Shown here: positions 22,160 through 32,926 of the stretch, in pieces | Numbering within the stretch: position 1 is the stretch's first letter | How the letters are laid out: each line of letters opens with the position of its first letter | Source: Phaseolus vulgaris | Taxonomy: Eukaryota > Streptophyta > Magnoliopsida > Fabales > Fabaceae | Assembly: GCF_000499845.2 (NCBI RefSeq) | Contig: NC_023759.2 | Coordinates: 39,165,172 to 39,229,171, forward strand | DNA length: 64,000 nucleotides | Direction: 5' to 3' | The notes under the pieces: generated by a model | The model's database searches: none | Told to the model about the DNA's origin: nothing | The model's input: only the letters and a program-made list of their open reading frames with translations | Made by a program: the position numbers and the translations under genes

Positions 22160-22742
22160 CTACTACTACTACATGACCATTACCAACAACCATCAAACCC
22201 TGTTGCAGAACTTGATGAAACAATGCATAACATGGTTACTTCAAAAGGGAAGTCATCATAGCTATGATGCCAAGAAACTTTGATATGTAGTGTGAGGTAA
22301 TCATATAATAGATTATAGACTTTCAAAATTGAAGCATATGTTGGCACCATCACCAATTATAATTAATTTTTTTGAACTAATATACAAACATTTTCATTGA
22401 TTCTATTATGAAATTATCATTTCATAACTGTTGGTGTTGGTCTTTCATAACTGTTGGTGTTGGTCTTCCAATTTCATCATGTGGCATATGGAAAGAAAGC
22501 AATAATATTCCAAGCACAACACTAAGTGATGAGTTAGGTCTTGTTTGTGCTCAATAGAACTCTTATTCATGCTTGTTAATCTACTTATTCTCATCTAATC
22601 AAAGACTAGCCATGGATGTTAATAGTATGCCTATATACTACACCATATCAATTCTTAATTGTTAAAAGAATTTGATATAAAAATAAATAAATCACTTTAT
22701 CAAACTGAAACAATAAATGGTTTTGGAATCTTCATTTCGACA
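22160..22742 (+). other. CACTA interior of unknown origin
   Basis: No frame or family was recognised. A 23-bp direct duplication (tttcataactgttggtgttgg) lies at about 22430-22472. This part could be further captured sequence or an intron of the captured gene, but I cannot show either. Confidence 0.35.
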
Positions 22743-22975
22743 CTGATTAGTAATGTTGGTGGAATGGAGGACATTGTGGGTGTGAAGGTTAAGGGTTAAA
22801 AAAGTAGTTGGCTTTCTATGGGTAGGAATTGGGGTCAAAACTTGCATGTTAATGCTCTATACACAATCCACCTCTTTCTTTTAAGGTTATTGCCAGTGAT
22901 GGAATAACGGTTACATCTTATAGTGTTGCTCCCAAGGATTGGACCTTCGGACAATCGTTTCAAGGAAAACAATTT
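22743..22975 (+). pseudogene. Captured expansin gene fragment (C-terminal domain)
   Basis: Expansins loosen plant cell walls. The forward reading gives LISNVGGMEDIVGVKVKG, a TAA stop at about 22797, SSWLSMGRNWGQNLHVNA, then a frame change near 22860-22870, and FKVIASDGITVTSYSVAPKD followed by WTFGQSFQGKQF. This matches the expansin C-terminal domain in order: the NVGG box, the RNWGQN box, the SDG box and the VAP-W-FGQ-F-G-F end. The N-terminal domain, signal peptide and upstream exons are absent. With an internal stop, a frameshift and no start it cannot make expansin. It lies wholly inside the CACTA element, so it is best read as a transduplicated host fragment. Confidence 0.82.
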
Positions 22976-23207
22976 CACCTACATCAATTTAACATCTTCC
23001 TTTTCTTCTCTATTGAATTCTCATTCATTTCCTTTCATTTTTAACTACTAACATTTACAAATTAAATTACAAAAATATTTCCTTCCACTTGTGTGGTTGC
23101 TTTTACAGAGGCTCATGACCCCTCAAAGGAAAATTACTTTAAATTTGTATAATTGGACCTAAAATATTAAGATCATGTAGTAAAATATCTAGATAATGAA
23201 AAAGAAG

Positions 23208-23358
23208 GGACAATTCCTTTTATTTTTCTCAACAAAAGTACCCATTGTTTATTATATGAAAAACCAAGATCCAAGGACAATTTCTTTTATTTTTCTCAGC
23301 AAAAGTACCCATTGTTTATTGTTTGAAAAACAAAGATCCCAAGACAATTCCTTTTATT
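23208..23358 (+). repeat. 67-bp tandem repeat, 2.2 copies
   Basis: The unit starting ggacaattccttttattt begins at 23208, 23275 and 23342 with an exact 67-bp period and few differences. It lies inside the CACTA interior. The small open frame that spans it (23196-23423) is a by-product of the repeat. Confidence 0.85.
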
Positions 23359-23467
23359 TGACCTTATTATTGACATATTATATAGATAGAGATAAAACAA
23401 GGATTGAGTCAAACAGACCTTAATCTGATCCCCAAGTTAATCAACCCTCAGTAACTCATGCATAAAG

Positions 23468-23699
23468 TGTTACAATATTTAATTTTCTATTGTAAATTAT
23501 TGGGCTTTGTTTCTTTGGCCCAACTTTCCTTTTCTATTTTAGTTAGGTCTTAATCTTTCTCTTATATATACACCATGTATTTTACTCTTTAATATACAAG
23601 TGAATAAAAGTTTCTTTTATATTTATTTTTCTCTACAATTAGGGTTCATCAAAACCTCTCTTTCTTCATTACGATTACGTGCGATTACTTACGCTACAT
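23468..23699 (+). mobile_element. Possible short copia-type solo LTR
   Basis: 232 bp beginning tgttacaat and ending gctacat, with taaag on both sides (23463-23467 and 23700-23704). A TATA-like stretch and a leader-like region fit a small LTR. The end is cat rather than ca, so one extra base must be assumed; the call is tentative. Confidence 0.4.
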
Positions 23700-24044
23700 T
23701 AAAGCATCACATCAGACAAGGAATATTCATCTTCATTTACTGTAATATAAAGTTTGTTTTTTCTTACAGTTACTATTATTCTCACACATTTTCTATATTT
23801 TAAGCAAAATGAGGCAACAGTAAAAAAAAAAAGAAAAAAAGGAGAATGTGATTTCTTAAGGTGTGATTTGGAAAATTATAAATATAGAGCTATGCAGCAA
23901 GTACAAGAGAAAGGAAGAAATTGACTTTGGAAAAAATTGTTTATAATAATATGGGAGAATAAAGAGAATAAAATATTCCCTTGTGTCTTGAGAATAACGA
24001 GCTTCACCACTGTCTTGAACACCTTTTGGAGCTTGACCACAGTT

Positions 24045-24390
24045 TGATAAAATTATTCTGGGCCCAAAGCTTTTTCTTTTTGGCACTGAAAGTTTGTTGC
24101 ATGGGCCCACTGTTTTTGGCCCAATCCTTTTTATTTTTATACTTATGTAAAAACAGTTTTAATTAATTAATTGAAAATACATCAGCAGTTTCTTTACTCT
24201 TTTCCTTTTCATTTTTTCTCCATCTTCTTCGTTTCTCACCACAGAGCTGTTCTTGAGGGTTTCATTTTATTTTGTTCTTGCTATACGGTTTCTTCCCACG
24301 CACACTCTTGCTCGTTTTTCTCTTCATTGCCATTCTTGTGTAATTTTGTGCAATCTTGTGCAATCTTAAGGATTGAGGTTTATTGTGTTA
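24045..24390 (+). repeat. Copia 5' LTR
   Basis: It runs tgataaaattattctggg to gaggtttattgtgtta, and the primer site tggtatcagagc follows directly. The open frames inside it also appear in the 3' LTR and are not genes. Confidence 0.95.
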
Positions 24391-24402
24391 TGGTATCAGA
24401 GC
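24391..24402 (+). other. Copia primer binding site
   Basis: tggtatcagagc is complementary to the 3' end of plant initiator methionine tRNA, the usual copia primer. Confidence 0.92.
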
Positions 24403-24503
24403 TCTTCTTTTGAAGAGCTCTGTTGCGCGCTCTGGTTCTTGATTTCTTTCTTCTGTTAATTTCACTTGTTCTGACTCTTCTATTCTTGTTTTTCTTTAGG
24501 GTT

Positions 24504-27500
24504 ATGGCGGAAAAAGAAGTGGCGCAATCTCCTCCTTCGGGTTCTTTAAGAGAAAAAGCGGGAAGAGATTCATTAATGAATAGCTATCTCTACCTTCATC
24601 CCAGCGAAAATCCAGCGACTTCGCTCGTCTCACCAGTATTGGACTCAACAAACTATCATTCCTGGAGTAGGTCTGTCATCACCGCCTTAATCGCTAAAAA
24701 CAAAGTGGAGTTCGTCATGGGTACACATCCTTGCCCACCGAAGGACGATCGTACTTTCTCAGCTTGGATAAGGGGGAACAACATGGTAGCGTCATGGTTA
24801 GTCCATTCTGTTTCCCTTCCTATTAGACAAAGTATAATTTGGATGGATAAGGCTGTGGATGTTTGGAATGATTTGAAAACGAGATTTTCCCAAGGAGACC
24901 TTTCTAGAATATCTCATTTACAAATGGAAGCTTTTTCTTTAAATCAGGGTGAATTATCTGTCACAAATTATTTTACAAAACTTAGGATTATCTGGGATGA
25001 GTTAGATAATTTTAGACCAAATACCATCTGTGATTGTTCTTGCTCTGCATCTTTGACCATTAGTAAAATAAGAACTGAGGATCAAGCTATGCAGTTTTTG
25101 CGTGGGTTAAATGACCATTTTCATAATATTCGTTCACATGTTCTCCTTATGGAACCTATACCACCTATATCCAAGATTTTCTCTCTTGTTGTTCAACAAG
25201 AACGCCAAATGGCTAATAATGTTTTGGTTACCAATATTAACAATGCCAACACTAATCGTAATATCTCTACAAGTTGTTCTTTTTGTGGAAAAATTGGTCA
25301 CACAGAGAATGTATGTTTCAAGAAAGTTGGTTTTCCTAATCAAGACAACAAGAATTTCAGAACCAACAGTCACAGAAAAGTGTGCACCCATTGCGGTAAA
25401 ACTGGTCATACCACTGACACATGCTATAGAAAGCATGGTTTTCCTCCTGGTTTCAATTTCACTCATACTAAGACTAATCAAGTTCATAATGTTGTTCTAT
25501 CTGATGAAGTTTTTTCTGAGCATTGCAATCAAGAACAGGAACAAGGAGACATTCGTCTGACAACACAACAATACCAAGTTTTGTCTACCCTGTTCAAACA
25601 GCACACTGGCAGCCATACTACCATCCCACAACAAGCACAAGTGAACCAGGTGGGCTCTTTCACGGTTGATCCTGCTCACAATGGTGCGACACTGTCTCCA
25701 CCAGGTAATATTTTTGTCTTCAACACTGTTAAACCTGCTAGATGCCTCTGGATCTTAGACTCAGGGGCGACTGACCATGTATGCACATCTTTGTCTGATT
25801 TCACATCATATAAAAGCATTCCACCTGTTCTTATTAGTTTACCTAATGGGCATCGTGTTTTCACTAAGTTTTCTGGGAATGTCATTTTTAATAACAAATT
25901 CTTTCTCACTGATGTATTGTATGTGCCAGAGTTCACTTTCAATCTTGTCTCTGCTTCTAAATTATCTACTAATCTGAAGTGTCACTTAATTTTTTCATCC
26001 ACTAACTGTGTCATACAGGACAATCAAACCAAAGAGAGGATTGGTATAGTTAAAGCCAAGGATGGCTTATATGTTTTTCAATCTTCTGCTTTTCAAAATA
26101 CTGCTGCAAACAATGCTATTCCTTCTTTTCATTGTACTGTTAAGGATATTAATCTGTGGCATTATAGATTGGGGCATCCTTCTGATGAAAGATTGCGTGT
26201 TTTGAGATCTCTTTATCCTTTCATTTCTGATAAACGTATGCCTGTATGTGATACTTGTCATCGGGCAAAGCATAAAAAACTTCCTTTTGCTTTAAGTAAG
26301 TCTTGTACTGCTAGCATTTTTGATATTTTACATGGTTTTCGATATTTTTTAACCATTGTGGATGATTTTTCCCGATATACTTGGATTATTCCTATGCATA
26401 CAAAATCTGAAGTTCGCAATCACATTGCTAACTTCACATCTTATATTGAAAATCATTTCAAAACTACTGTTAAGACTATTAGAACAGATAATGGTGCTAA
26501 ATTTTCTATGACAAACTTTTTTTCTTCAAAAGGCATTGTTCATCAAAAAACTTGCATTGAAACACCGGAGCAAAATGGTATTGTTGAACGAAAACACCAA
26601 CATATTCTCAATGTAACTCGTGCTTTACTTTTTCAAGCCAATTTACCTCCTATTTTTTGGCATTTTGCTGCTTTGCATGCTGTTCTTCTAATTAACTGCA
26701 TTCCCACTCCCTTTTTAAATAACAAATCTCCATATGAAAAATTGAATGGCACTTTATATGATCTTTCTATTTTACGAGTTTTTGGCTGCCTTTGTTACTC
26801 TAGCACTATCACTTCTCACAGAAAGAAACTTGATGAACGCTCTGTTTCTGGTATTTTTCTTGGTTTTCAACCTAATACTAAAGGTTACATTTTTCTCAAT
26901 CTTAAATATAATAAAATAGAGGTCTCAAGACACACTGTCTTTTATGAAACTCACTTTCCTTATAAATTGAAAGATGAAGTTAACAAGAACCCCAACAATT
27001 TATCTTTACCCATCCCTTCTTCTTATGTTTCCACTTATGATTTTCCCTATGACAATTACACTGTTGAACCGATATCTGTAACTGCTGAACCAATATCTGT
27101 AACTGCTGAACCTATATCTGTCACTGCTGAACCGGTATCTGTCACTGCTGAATCGGTCTCTGTCAATACTGAACCAATATCTGTGGCACCTATGGATCAA
27201 CTCACCCCCCATTCACCTCGACGTTCCACTCGTCCAAGACGCGCCCCTGCCTATCTTGATGAATTTCACATTGATCTACCATCTACACAGACTGTAAGTA
27301 CAAGATATCCTATCTCTAATTTTTTGTCTTATAATGCTTTGTCTTCTAATTTTAAACATGTCCTTTCTTCTTTTACATCACACACTGAGCCTAAAAGCTA
27401 TGAAGAAGCTTCACAAGATCCATGCTGGAAACAAGCTATGGAAGCTGAACTTGAAGCTCTCTCCACAAATAATACATGGCAACTTGTTTCCCTTCCACCG

Positions 27501-28490
27501 GGTAAGAAACCCATTGGCTGTCGTTGGGTCTACAAAATCAAACACAACAGCGATGGCACCATTGACCGCTACAAAGCACGCTTGGTTGCCAAGGGCTACA
27601 CACAGCTGGAAGGACTTGACTTCTTGGATACTTTCGCCCCTGTGGCCAAATTGACAACACTTCGCCTTCTCCTTGCTCTTGCTGCCACCAACAACTGGAC
27701 AATAAAACAGTTGGACGTCAACAATGCCTTTCTCCATGGAGACCTCCATGAAGAAGTCTACATGAAGCCTCCCCCTGGCTTTATTCTTCCTAACAAGAAC
27801 ATTGTTTGCAAACTGCAGCGTTCCTTATACGGTCTGAAACAAGCTGGGAGACAATGGTATGCAAAACTCTCACACTTCTTGCTTTCTAATGGTTACATTT
27901 TTTCCTCTGCTGACCACTCTTTATTTATTAAAAAACATCACCCTAACATCACTGTTATTCTTGTGTATGTGGATGATCTTGTCTTAACTGGAAACAACAC
28001 TGAGGAGATTGCGCATATCACCACACTGCTGCATCACCATTTCAAGATAAAAAATCTGGGTGACCTCATGTTTTTTCTTGGTTTTGAAGTTGCTCGCAAC
28101 AGTAATGGCATCCACCTCTCCCAAAGGAAATACACTCTTGACCTTCTACATGAAACAGGAATGCTGGATTGTGCTCCTGTATCTACACCAATGGTTCACT
28201 CCTTACGCCTCTCTAGTGAACAAGGATTGATGTTGAATGAAGAAGACTCCTCTTCCTACCGGCGCCTAATTGGAAGGCTCATCTATCTTACCAATACAAG
28301 ACCCGATATTTCCTTCAGTGTCAACAAGCTGAGTCAGTTTGTTTCTGCCCCTACCTCTACTCATCAACAAGCAGCCTTTAGAATCCTAAGATATCTCAAG
28401 AATGCTCCTGGCCATGGCATCTTTTTTCCTCACCAGAACTCCATCCAGTTAAAAGCGTACAGTGACTCTGATTGGGCCACCTGTCCCTAG
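24504..28490 (+). pseudogene. gag-pol: Copia gag-pol polyprotein, open to a stop in RNase H
   Basis: I take the ATG at 24504 (MAEKEVAQSPP) as start; the frame is open from 24423 but the extra hydrophobic residues are leader. Domains in order: gag with NYHSWSRSV; two zinc knuckles CX2CX4HX4C from 25275 and 25383; protease DSGATDH (Asp at 25758); integrase zinc domain HYRLGH and CDTCHRAKH; integrase core with Asp at 26487 (TDNGAKF) and Glu at 26586 (VERKH); RT with VARLVAKGYTQ-like and DVNNAFLHGDL boxes and YVDD at 27966; then RNase H (AYSDSDWATCP). At 26330 the text jumps from FDILH to GFRYFLTIVDDFSR. The family has about 15 residues in between, including the first catalytic Asp of integrase, so an in-frame deletion removed it. 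TAG at 28488 closes the frame. Confidence 0.92.
27066..27191 (+). repeat. 21-bp coding tandem repeat in copia pol (EPISVTA x6)
   Basis: Six in-frame units of 21 bp encode EPISVTA and close variants in the linker between integrase and RT. The unit length is a multiple of three, so frame is kept. The linker is known to vary in length among copia elements. Confidence 0.9.
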
Positions 28491-28937
28491 ACAAGAAAAT
28501 CTGTTACTGGTTTTTCCGTATATCTAGGGGAATCTCTTATCTCCTGAAAATCAAAGAAACAACAAACCATTTCCAAGAGTTCCTCTGAGGCTGAGTACAG
28601 AGCTATGGCTGCCACAACCTGTGAACTCCAATGGCTCACCTATCTGCTACAAGATCTTGGTGTCTCTTACACACAACCGGCAACCATGTACTCTGATAAT
28701 CAATCTGCCATCCAGATTGCATCCAATCAGGTTTTCCACGAACGCACCAAACACATCGAAATCGATTGCCATATTGTTTGGGAAAAGATTACTGTTGGAC
28801 TCCTAAAGTTGCTTCCAATCTCATCTTCCATGCAGAATGCTGATATCTTCACAAAGCCATTACCTCCATCCACTTTTCAACTTCTGCATTCCAAGCTGGG
28901 AATGAAAAACATCTATTCCCAGCTTGAGGGGGGGTGA
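28491..28937 (+). pseudogene. gag-pol: Copia RNase H C-terminal part, behind two stops
   Basis: It continues the same frame after TAG 28488-28490 (TRKSVTGFSVYLG), meets TGA at 28545-28547 where copia elements have Trp (SLIS*KSKKQ), and then reads EAEYRAMAATTCELQWL, DNQSAIQIASN and RTKHIEIDCH, the standard end of copia RNase H. It ends on TGA just before the 3' LTR. Both stops would remove most of RNase H. Confidence 0.9.
28923..28934 (+). other. Copia polypurine tract
   Basis: cttgaggggggg sits immediately before the 3' LTR and overlaps the end of the RNase H frame. It primes plus-strand synthesis. Confidence 0.8.
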
Positions 28938-29280
28938 TAAAATTATTCTGGGCCCAAAGCTTTTTCTTTTTGGCACTGAAAGTTTGTTGCATGGGCCCAC
29001 TGTTTTTGGCCCAATCCTTTTTATTTTTATACTTATGTAAAAACAGTTTTAATTAATTAATTGAAAATACATCAGCAGTTTCTTTACTCTTTTCCTTTTC
29101 ATTTTTTCTCCATCTTCTTCGTTTCTCACCACAGAGCTGTTCTTGAGGGTTTCATTTTATTTTGTTCTTGCTATACGGTTTCTTCCCACGCACACTCTTG
29201 CTCGTTTTTCTCTTCATTGCCATTCTTGTGTAATTTTGTGCAATCTTTTGCAATCTTAAGGATTGAGGTTTATTGTGTTA
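28935..29280 (+). repeat. Copia 3' LTR
   Basis: It is identical to the 5' LTR except for one base near 29248. The target duplication cagtt follows. Confidence 0.95.
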
Positions 29281-29285
29281 CAGTT

Positions 29286-30114
29286 CATCAAAAACTGTAA
29301 AAAACAAAATAGCATTACAAAGAAAATATAAGACTATAACTGGATTGCAACACTCACTTATGCGTCTAGAATCTTACAAAAGGAACCAAAATTGAAAAGA
29401 ATGAACTCACCTTTTAAATCTAATAAATGTTCACACCATTGGAGCCACAACCTCTTCCATCTTTTACCCACAATCTCCTCACTAGCTCTCAATTTCGAAG
29501 ATTGGAACTGATTAGTGTTTCTCACCGATTAGGGTTCCTCACTGATTAGGGTTCTTCACTTTCTAAGCTATCCTTCACTCACCACAAAAATGAACCTAAG
29601 GATAGCAGAGTTGAAATGGCCACAAAGAAGACGAGAGGGTTTTTTTTTGGTAGAAGAATTTCGGGTTTTTGTGTGTATTTGAAAGTGTGAGAAAGAAATG
29701 AGAAATTGAAGGTGTGAGAAAAAAATGTTTTAATGTTTTATTTTTTTCCTCATTAAATAATCTAGCATGGGCTAAGGAGACATAAACGTCCACGTCACCT
29801 TATCTACGCTAAATGTAATAAAATATCATCCCACCACTTAATTTTTTTATTGCATGCACTTTGTGTTCCCATTCTAGATGCAATCATTATACCACTTAAT
29901 TTTTTTTAATGCATCCACTTTGTATCCTCATTCTAGATGCTAACTTATTATTATTATTTAAATAATTTTTAGTTTAAGTTAAACGTCTCCATCGTCGACA
30001 CAATATTTGACATTTATTTTTGTGTCCAACTTGAGTAGACTTCACCGACACTACTAACTTCTTTTTTATAGTCGCCGCTATTATTGACAGCTAATGTGGA
30101 TTTTTCTTGTAGTG
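29286..30114 (+). other. Right part of the CACTA element
   Basis: No gene was recognised. Three loose 17-bp units with gattagggtt/ctcac lie at about 29508-29562. The last 120 bases hold subterminal words and the terminal repeat ttttcttgtagtg (30102-30114). Confidence 0.55.
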
Positions 30115-30117
30115 CTT

Positions 30118-32479
30118 GAAGTGTAAATATTTGATTACAAGCTTTAAGATTTGGTATTTTATGTGTCCAACCACAATATGTTAAGTTGATATATGACATA
30201 CAAATATTGAAGATATTGATCTTGTGTTTGATTTTTGGTTTGGACTGTAATTTTTTGTTTTTAATAATGTTGAAATTATTTTCTTAACCTTGATTTGATC
30301 ATTTGTTAAGTTGAAAAGCCTTTGAAAGTGTAATGAAGCCCTTTATAGTTTACAATTATGTTTTAATAGATTGAAATGTGTTTCAATCTATTAAAATGGT
30401 CTTAAATTTGATAGAAAATAAGAAAAATATTTAATATATTAATATGGTGATTTAATATGTTAAAATCACTTAAAACCCAAAGTTATCATGTTTAAAATGC
30501 AGTTTTAATTCATTAACACAAACAAATTAATATATATATATATATATATCATTTTAAACCATTCAACATGAAATCAAAACAAATTTTTTTGAAAATATTT
30601 TTACAATTGAGAGAGACTATAACCTGTGATTACAAAACACTTCTTGGAGTCTTCTTGTCTTAATATTTGGTTAAAATTCTTGGTTTTAATAAGTTGATAT
30701 TATGATTACCTTTGTATCTTTTCTTCTCACTTATGCTTGAACTTTTCGGATGATCTTATTCCTTTTTCTTTAATTACCTGAGTGTATTTGATCTGGACTA
30801 GGGTTGTGAAGAGTTTTGCTTATGAAAGAGTTTCACAAGTAGTACTAAAAGATCTTATTTTATGTTGTTTTGATAGCATCGATTTAAACATACCTGCAAG
30901 ATTGTTTGGTACTAATAATTTCAAGGATTAAATGATTATCTATATATCTAAAGGATGTTAAAAACCTTAAGTAACACCTAAATGGGAAAAAATGTAGAGA
31001 ACTATTTTTCTATCTAATTGATTATTTGTAATGAAAGAACATTGATATAATGAATTTTCTCAATTTAAAAATAATCTAGAAGCCTAAAACTTTAAACAAC
31101 TACAAATGGAATAAATTTGTTTAATCATTTAAATAATAATACTTCATGGTATATTTTGCTAATTATTGATAAGAATTGTGTATGAACCACAAATACAATA
31201 TATTTAATTCAGGACATATAGAAAATGACATAAATTCTAACTTATTGATCAGAGATTTAAGATTATTTTATGATGATAATGAGATATAATTGTTGTATGA
31301 GTTTGTCAACAAGTTTATTTATTTAGTCTTTAAACAGAATATATTAAAAGATTTTTCTCAAAATTCCATCATTTGACATAAACTACAATTAGATAACTAT
31401 TAATACTAGTTATCTAATATTGACTTTTGAGATATATTTAATATCAGATTTATTTTAATCATATTAAATTCTTTCAAATTTTATCATCTCCTTTTCCAAG
31501 AGACAATTAATTAATTTATATCAGTTAAAGAAATTAATTTATTTAGTTGGTAGAATTATATTTGCCTTAAATTTTTTAATTTTTTCAAAATTATTTTAAT
31601 ATTCAGGAGAAAAAATTTATTTTTTTAATTTTTTTCGTTATTTTAATTATTTATAAATTTTTGTAATTTAATTTTTATTCACTTTCTTTCTCAAAGCATA
31701 TAAGATTTCTAAAATATATTTTAGAGAGGACAAAATTAGACGTTAAAAACTGTTCACTTTCTTTCACTTGGACTTATGTGAAGTCCAATTTCAAACCACG
31801 TTATTTAGAACATTTACTATTTTTTATGGAAATAATTGTTAGAATTTTAAGACATTGTTAGAATTTCATGTCATTTTCAAGACATTTTTAGAATTTTAAT
31901 TTAATGCAAGAGTCATATAGGATTTTTATACTTTAATTAATTTTTTATTTAGTTAATGACATAAATATATGTTTCAAAATATATATATATATATATATTA
32001 TTTTATTTTTATGATCCAGAATCTTATTTAAAAATTTAAATTTTATAATACTTATTTCTTAAACTTACAATATTTTGTATAATTCTTGCGATAAAGATAT
32101 CCAAATTTAAAATGAAAGTCATTAAATAATTTAATAAATTGAGACAAGATATTATAGTATAGGAAATGTTATGACATTTCAAAAATATATTGTCTCAATA
32201 TCCATTCAACACTCCTATAAATTGTGTGAAAGAAAAATAGTATAATTTATCCACAATAAAGTTTTGCACTATTATCTATCTCATATCGTCAAAAGTTATT
32301 TACATTTTTAATTCATGATTGATAAATCAATTAATGTAATTTCTATTCCACATGTATATTAACGGTGATTCATCACAAAATATTTTAACATTCATCCTAG
32401 TTTATATCGAAAATCTGTTAGTCACAATTTCTTTACTATAAATACTTAAAAATCTAAAATTTGGATTAAGAACGAAAAA
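30118..32479. other. AT-rich intergenic DNA
   Basis: No gene or transposon end was recognised. It holds two TA microsatellites (about 30528-30548 and 31978-31998). No frame longer than about 60 codons reads as protein. Confidence 0.6.
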
Positions 32480-32612
32480 TGTTGGAGATCCCACGTCAAC
32501 TATATATTAAAACATTTCATAGTATATAAGTGAATGTAAATATCACCTTATAGGTTGATTTTATGATGTTAAGGTAAACTTAAAGTTCACTTCTCAATTT
32601 AGTATCAGAATT
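32480..32612 (+). repeat. TRIM-like repeat, copy 2
   Basis: It begins tgttggagatcccacgtca and contains catagtatataagtgaatg and aaggtaaacttaaagttcac. These are the same blocks in the same order as 16075-16202, with more change. It lies about 300 bases downstream of the DIR1 stop codon. Confidence 0.5.
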
Positions 32613-32926
32613 ATTTAAAATTTATTCTAGCCAGAATCTTTGAAAGAGCGAAATATTCCAACATTAGCAAATGAGAATACATTACCTAAAATATAGAAGG
32701 AATTACAAAACATTTTCCCATCATACATTTTTCCATTCTCCTCTTTGGTTTCTGGTACACAATATGAAGTCCAACATTTTCATAAGGAAATTATTTGCAT
32801 GACACATTATTTAGTATACTGAACTTATATTATGATAAACTTATATTTAGTTTTGGTATAAATTTATTTATCAAAATCCAAAGTAGTGAATTTTGAGTTT
32901 AACTAGTCTTCAACCTAACAAAACAT

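Larger units (their letters stand above)
24045..29280 (+). mobile_element. Ty1-copia LTR retrotransposon, very young copy nested in the CACTA element
   Basis: Two 346-bp LTRs (24045-24390 and 28935-29280) differ at only one base by eye (caatcttg against caatcttt). The 5-bp duplication cagtt lies at 24040-24044 and 29281-29285. LTR ends are TG and TA instead of TG and CA, confirmed by both the duplication and the primer site. The order gag, protease, integrase, RT, RNase H makes it Ty1-copia. Despite its youth it has a deletion in integrase and two stops in RNase H, so it was probably mobilised by proteins from a sister copy. Confidence 0.95.
21604..30114 (+). mobile_element. Non-autonomous CACTA element carrying a gene fragment (Pack-CACTA)
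   Basis: The left terminus cactacaagaaac and the right terminus ttttcttgtagtg are inverted repeats of the CACTA type. The 3-bp duplication ctt flanks them (21601-21603, 30115-30117), as expected for En/Spm elements. Subterminal repeats with agcgtc and gggacacta cores lie at the left end and related cgtcgacac/cgacactac words lie at the right. Without the nested copia (24045-29285) the element is about 3.3 kb. It has no transposase and carries an expansin fragment at 22743-22975. Mobilisation would need enzyme from another copy. Confidence 0.85.

Noticed and set aside
24423..24503. Hydrophobic N-terminus on the copia polyprotein (27 residues)
   Set aside because: It is leader sequence between the primer site and the first fitting ATG at 24504; copia gag starts with MAEKEV-like text.
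29508..29562. TTAGGGTT words resembling telomere repeats
   Set aside because: Only a few imperfect 17-bp units with other bases between; not a telomeric array.
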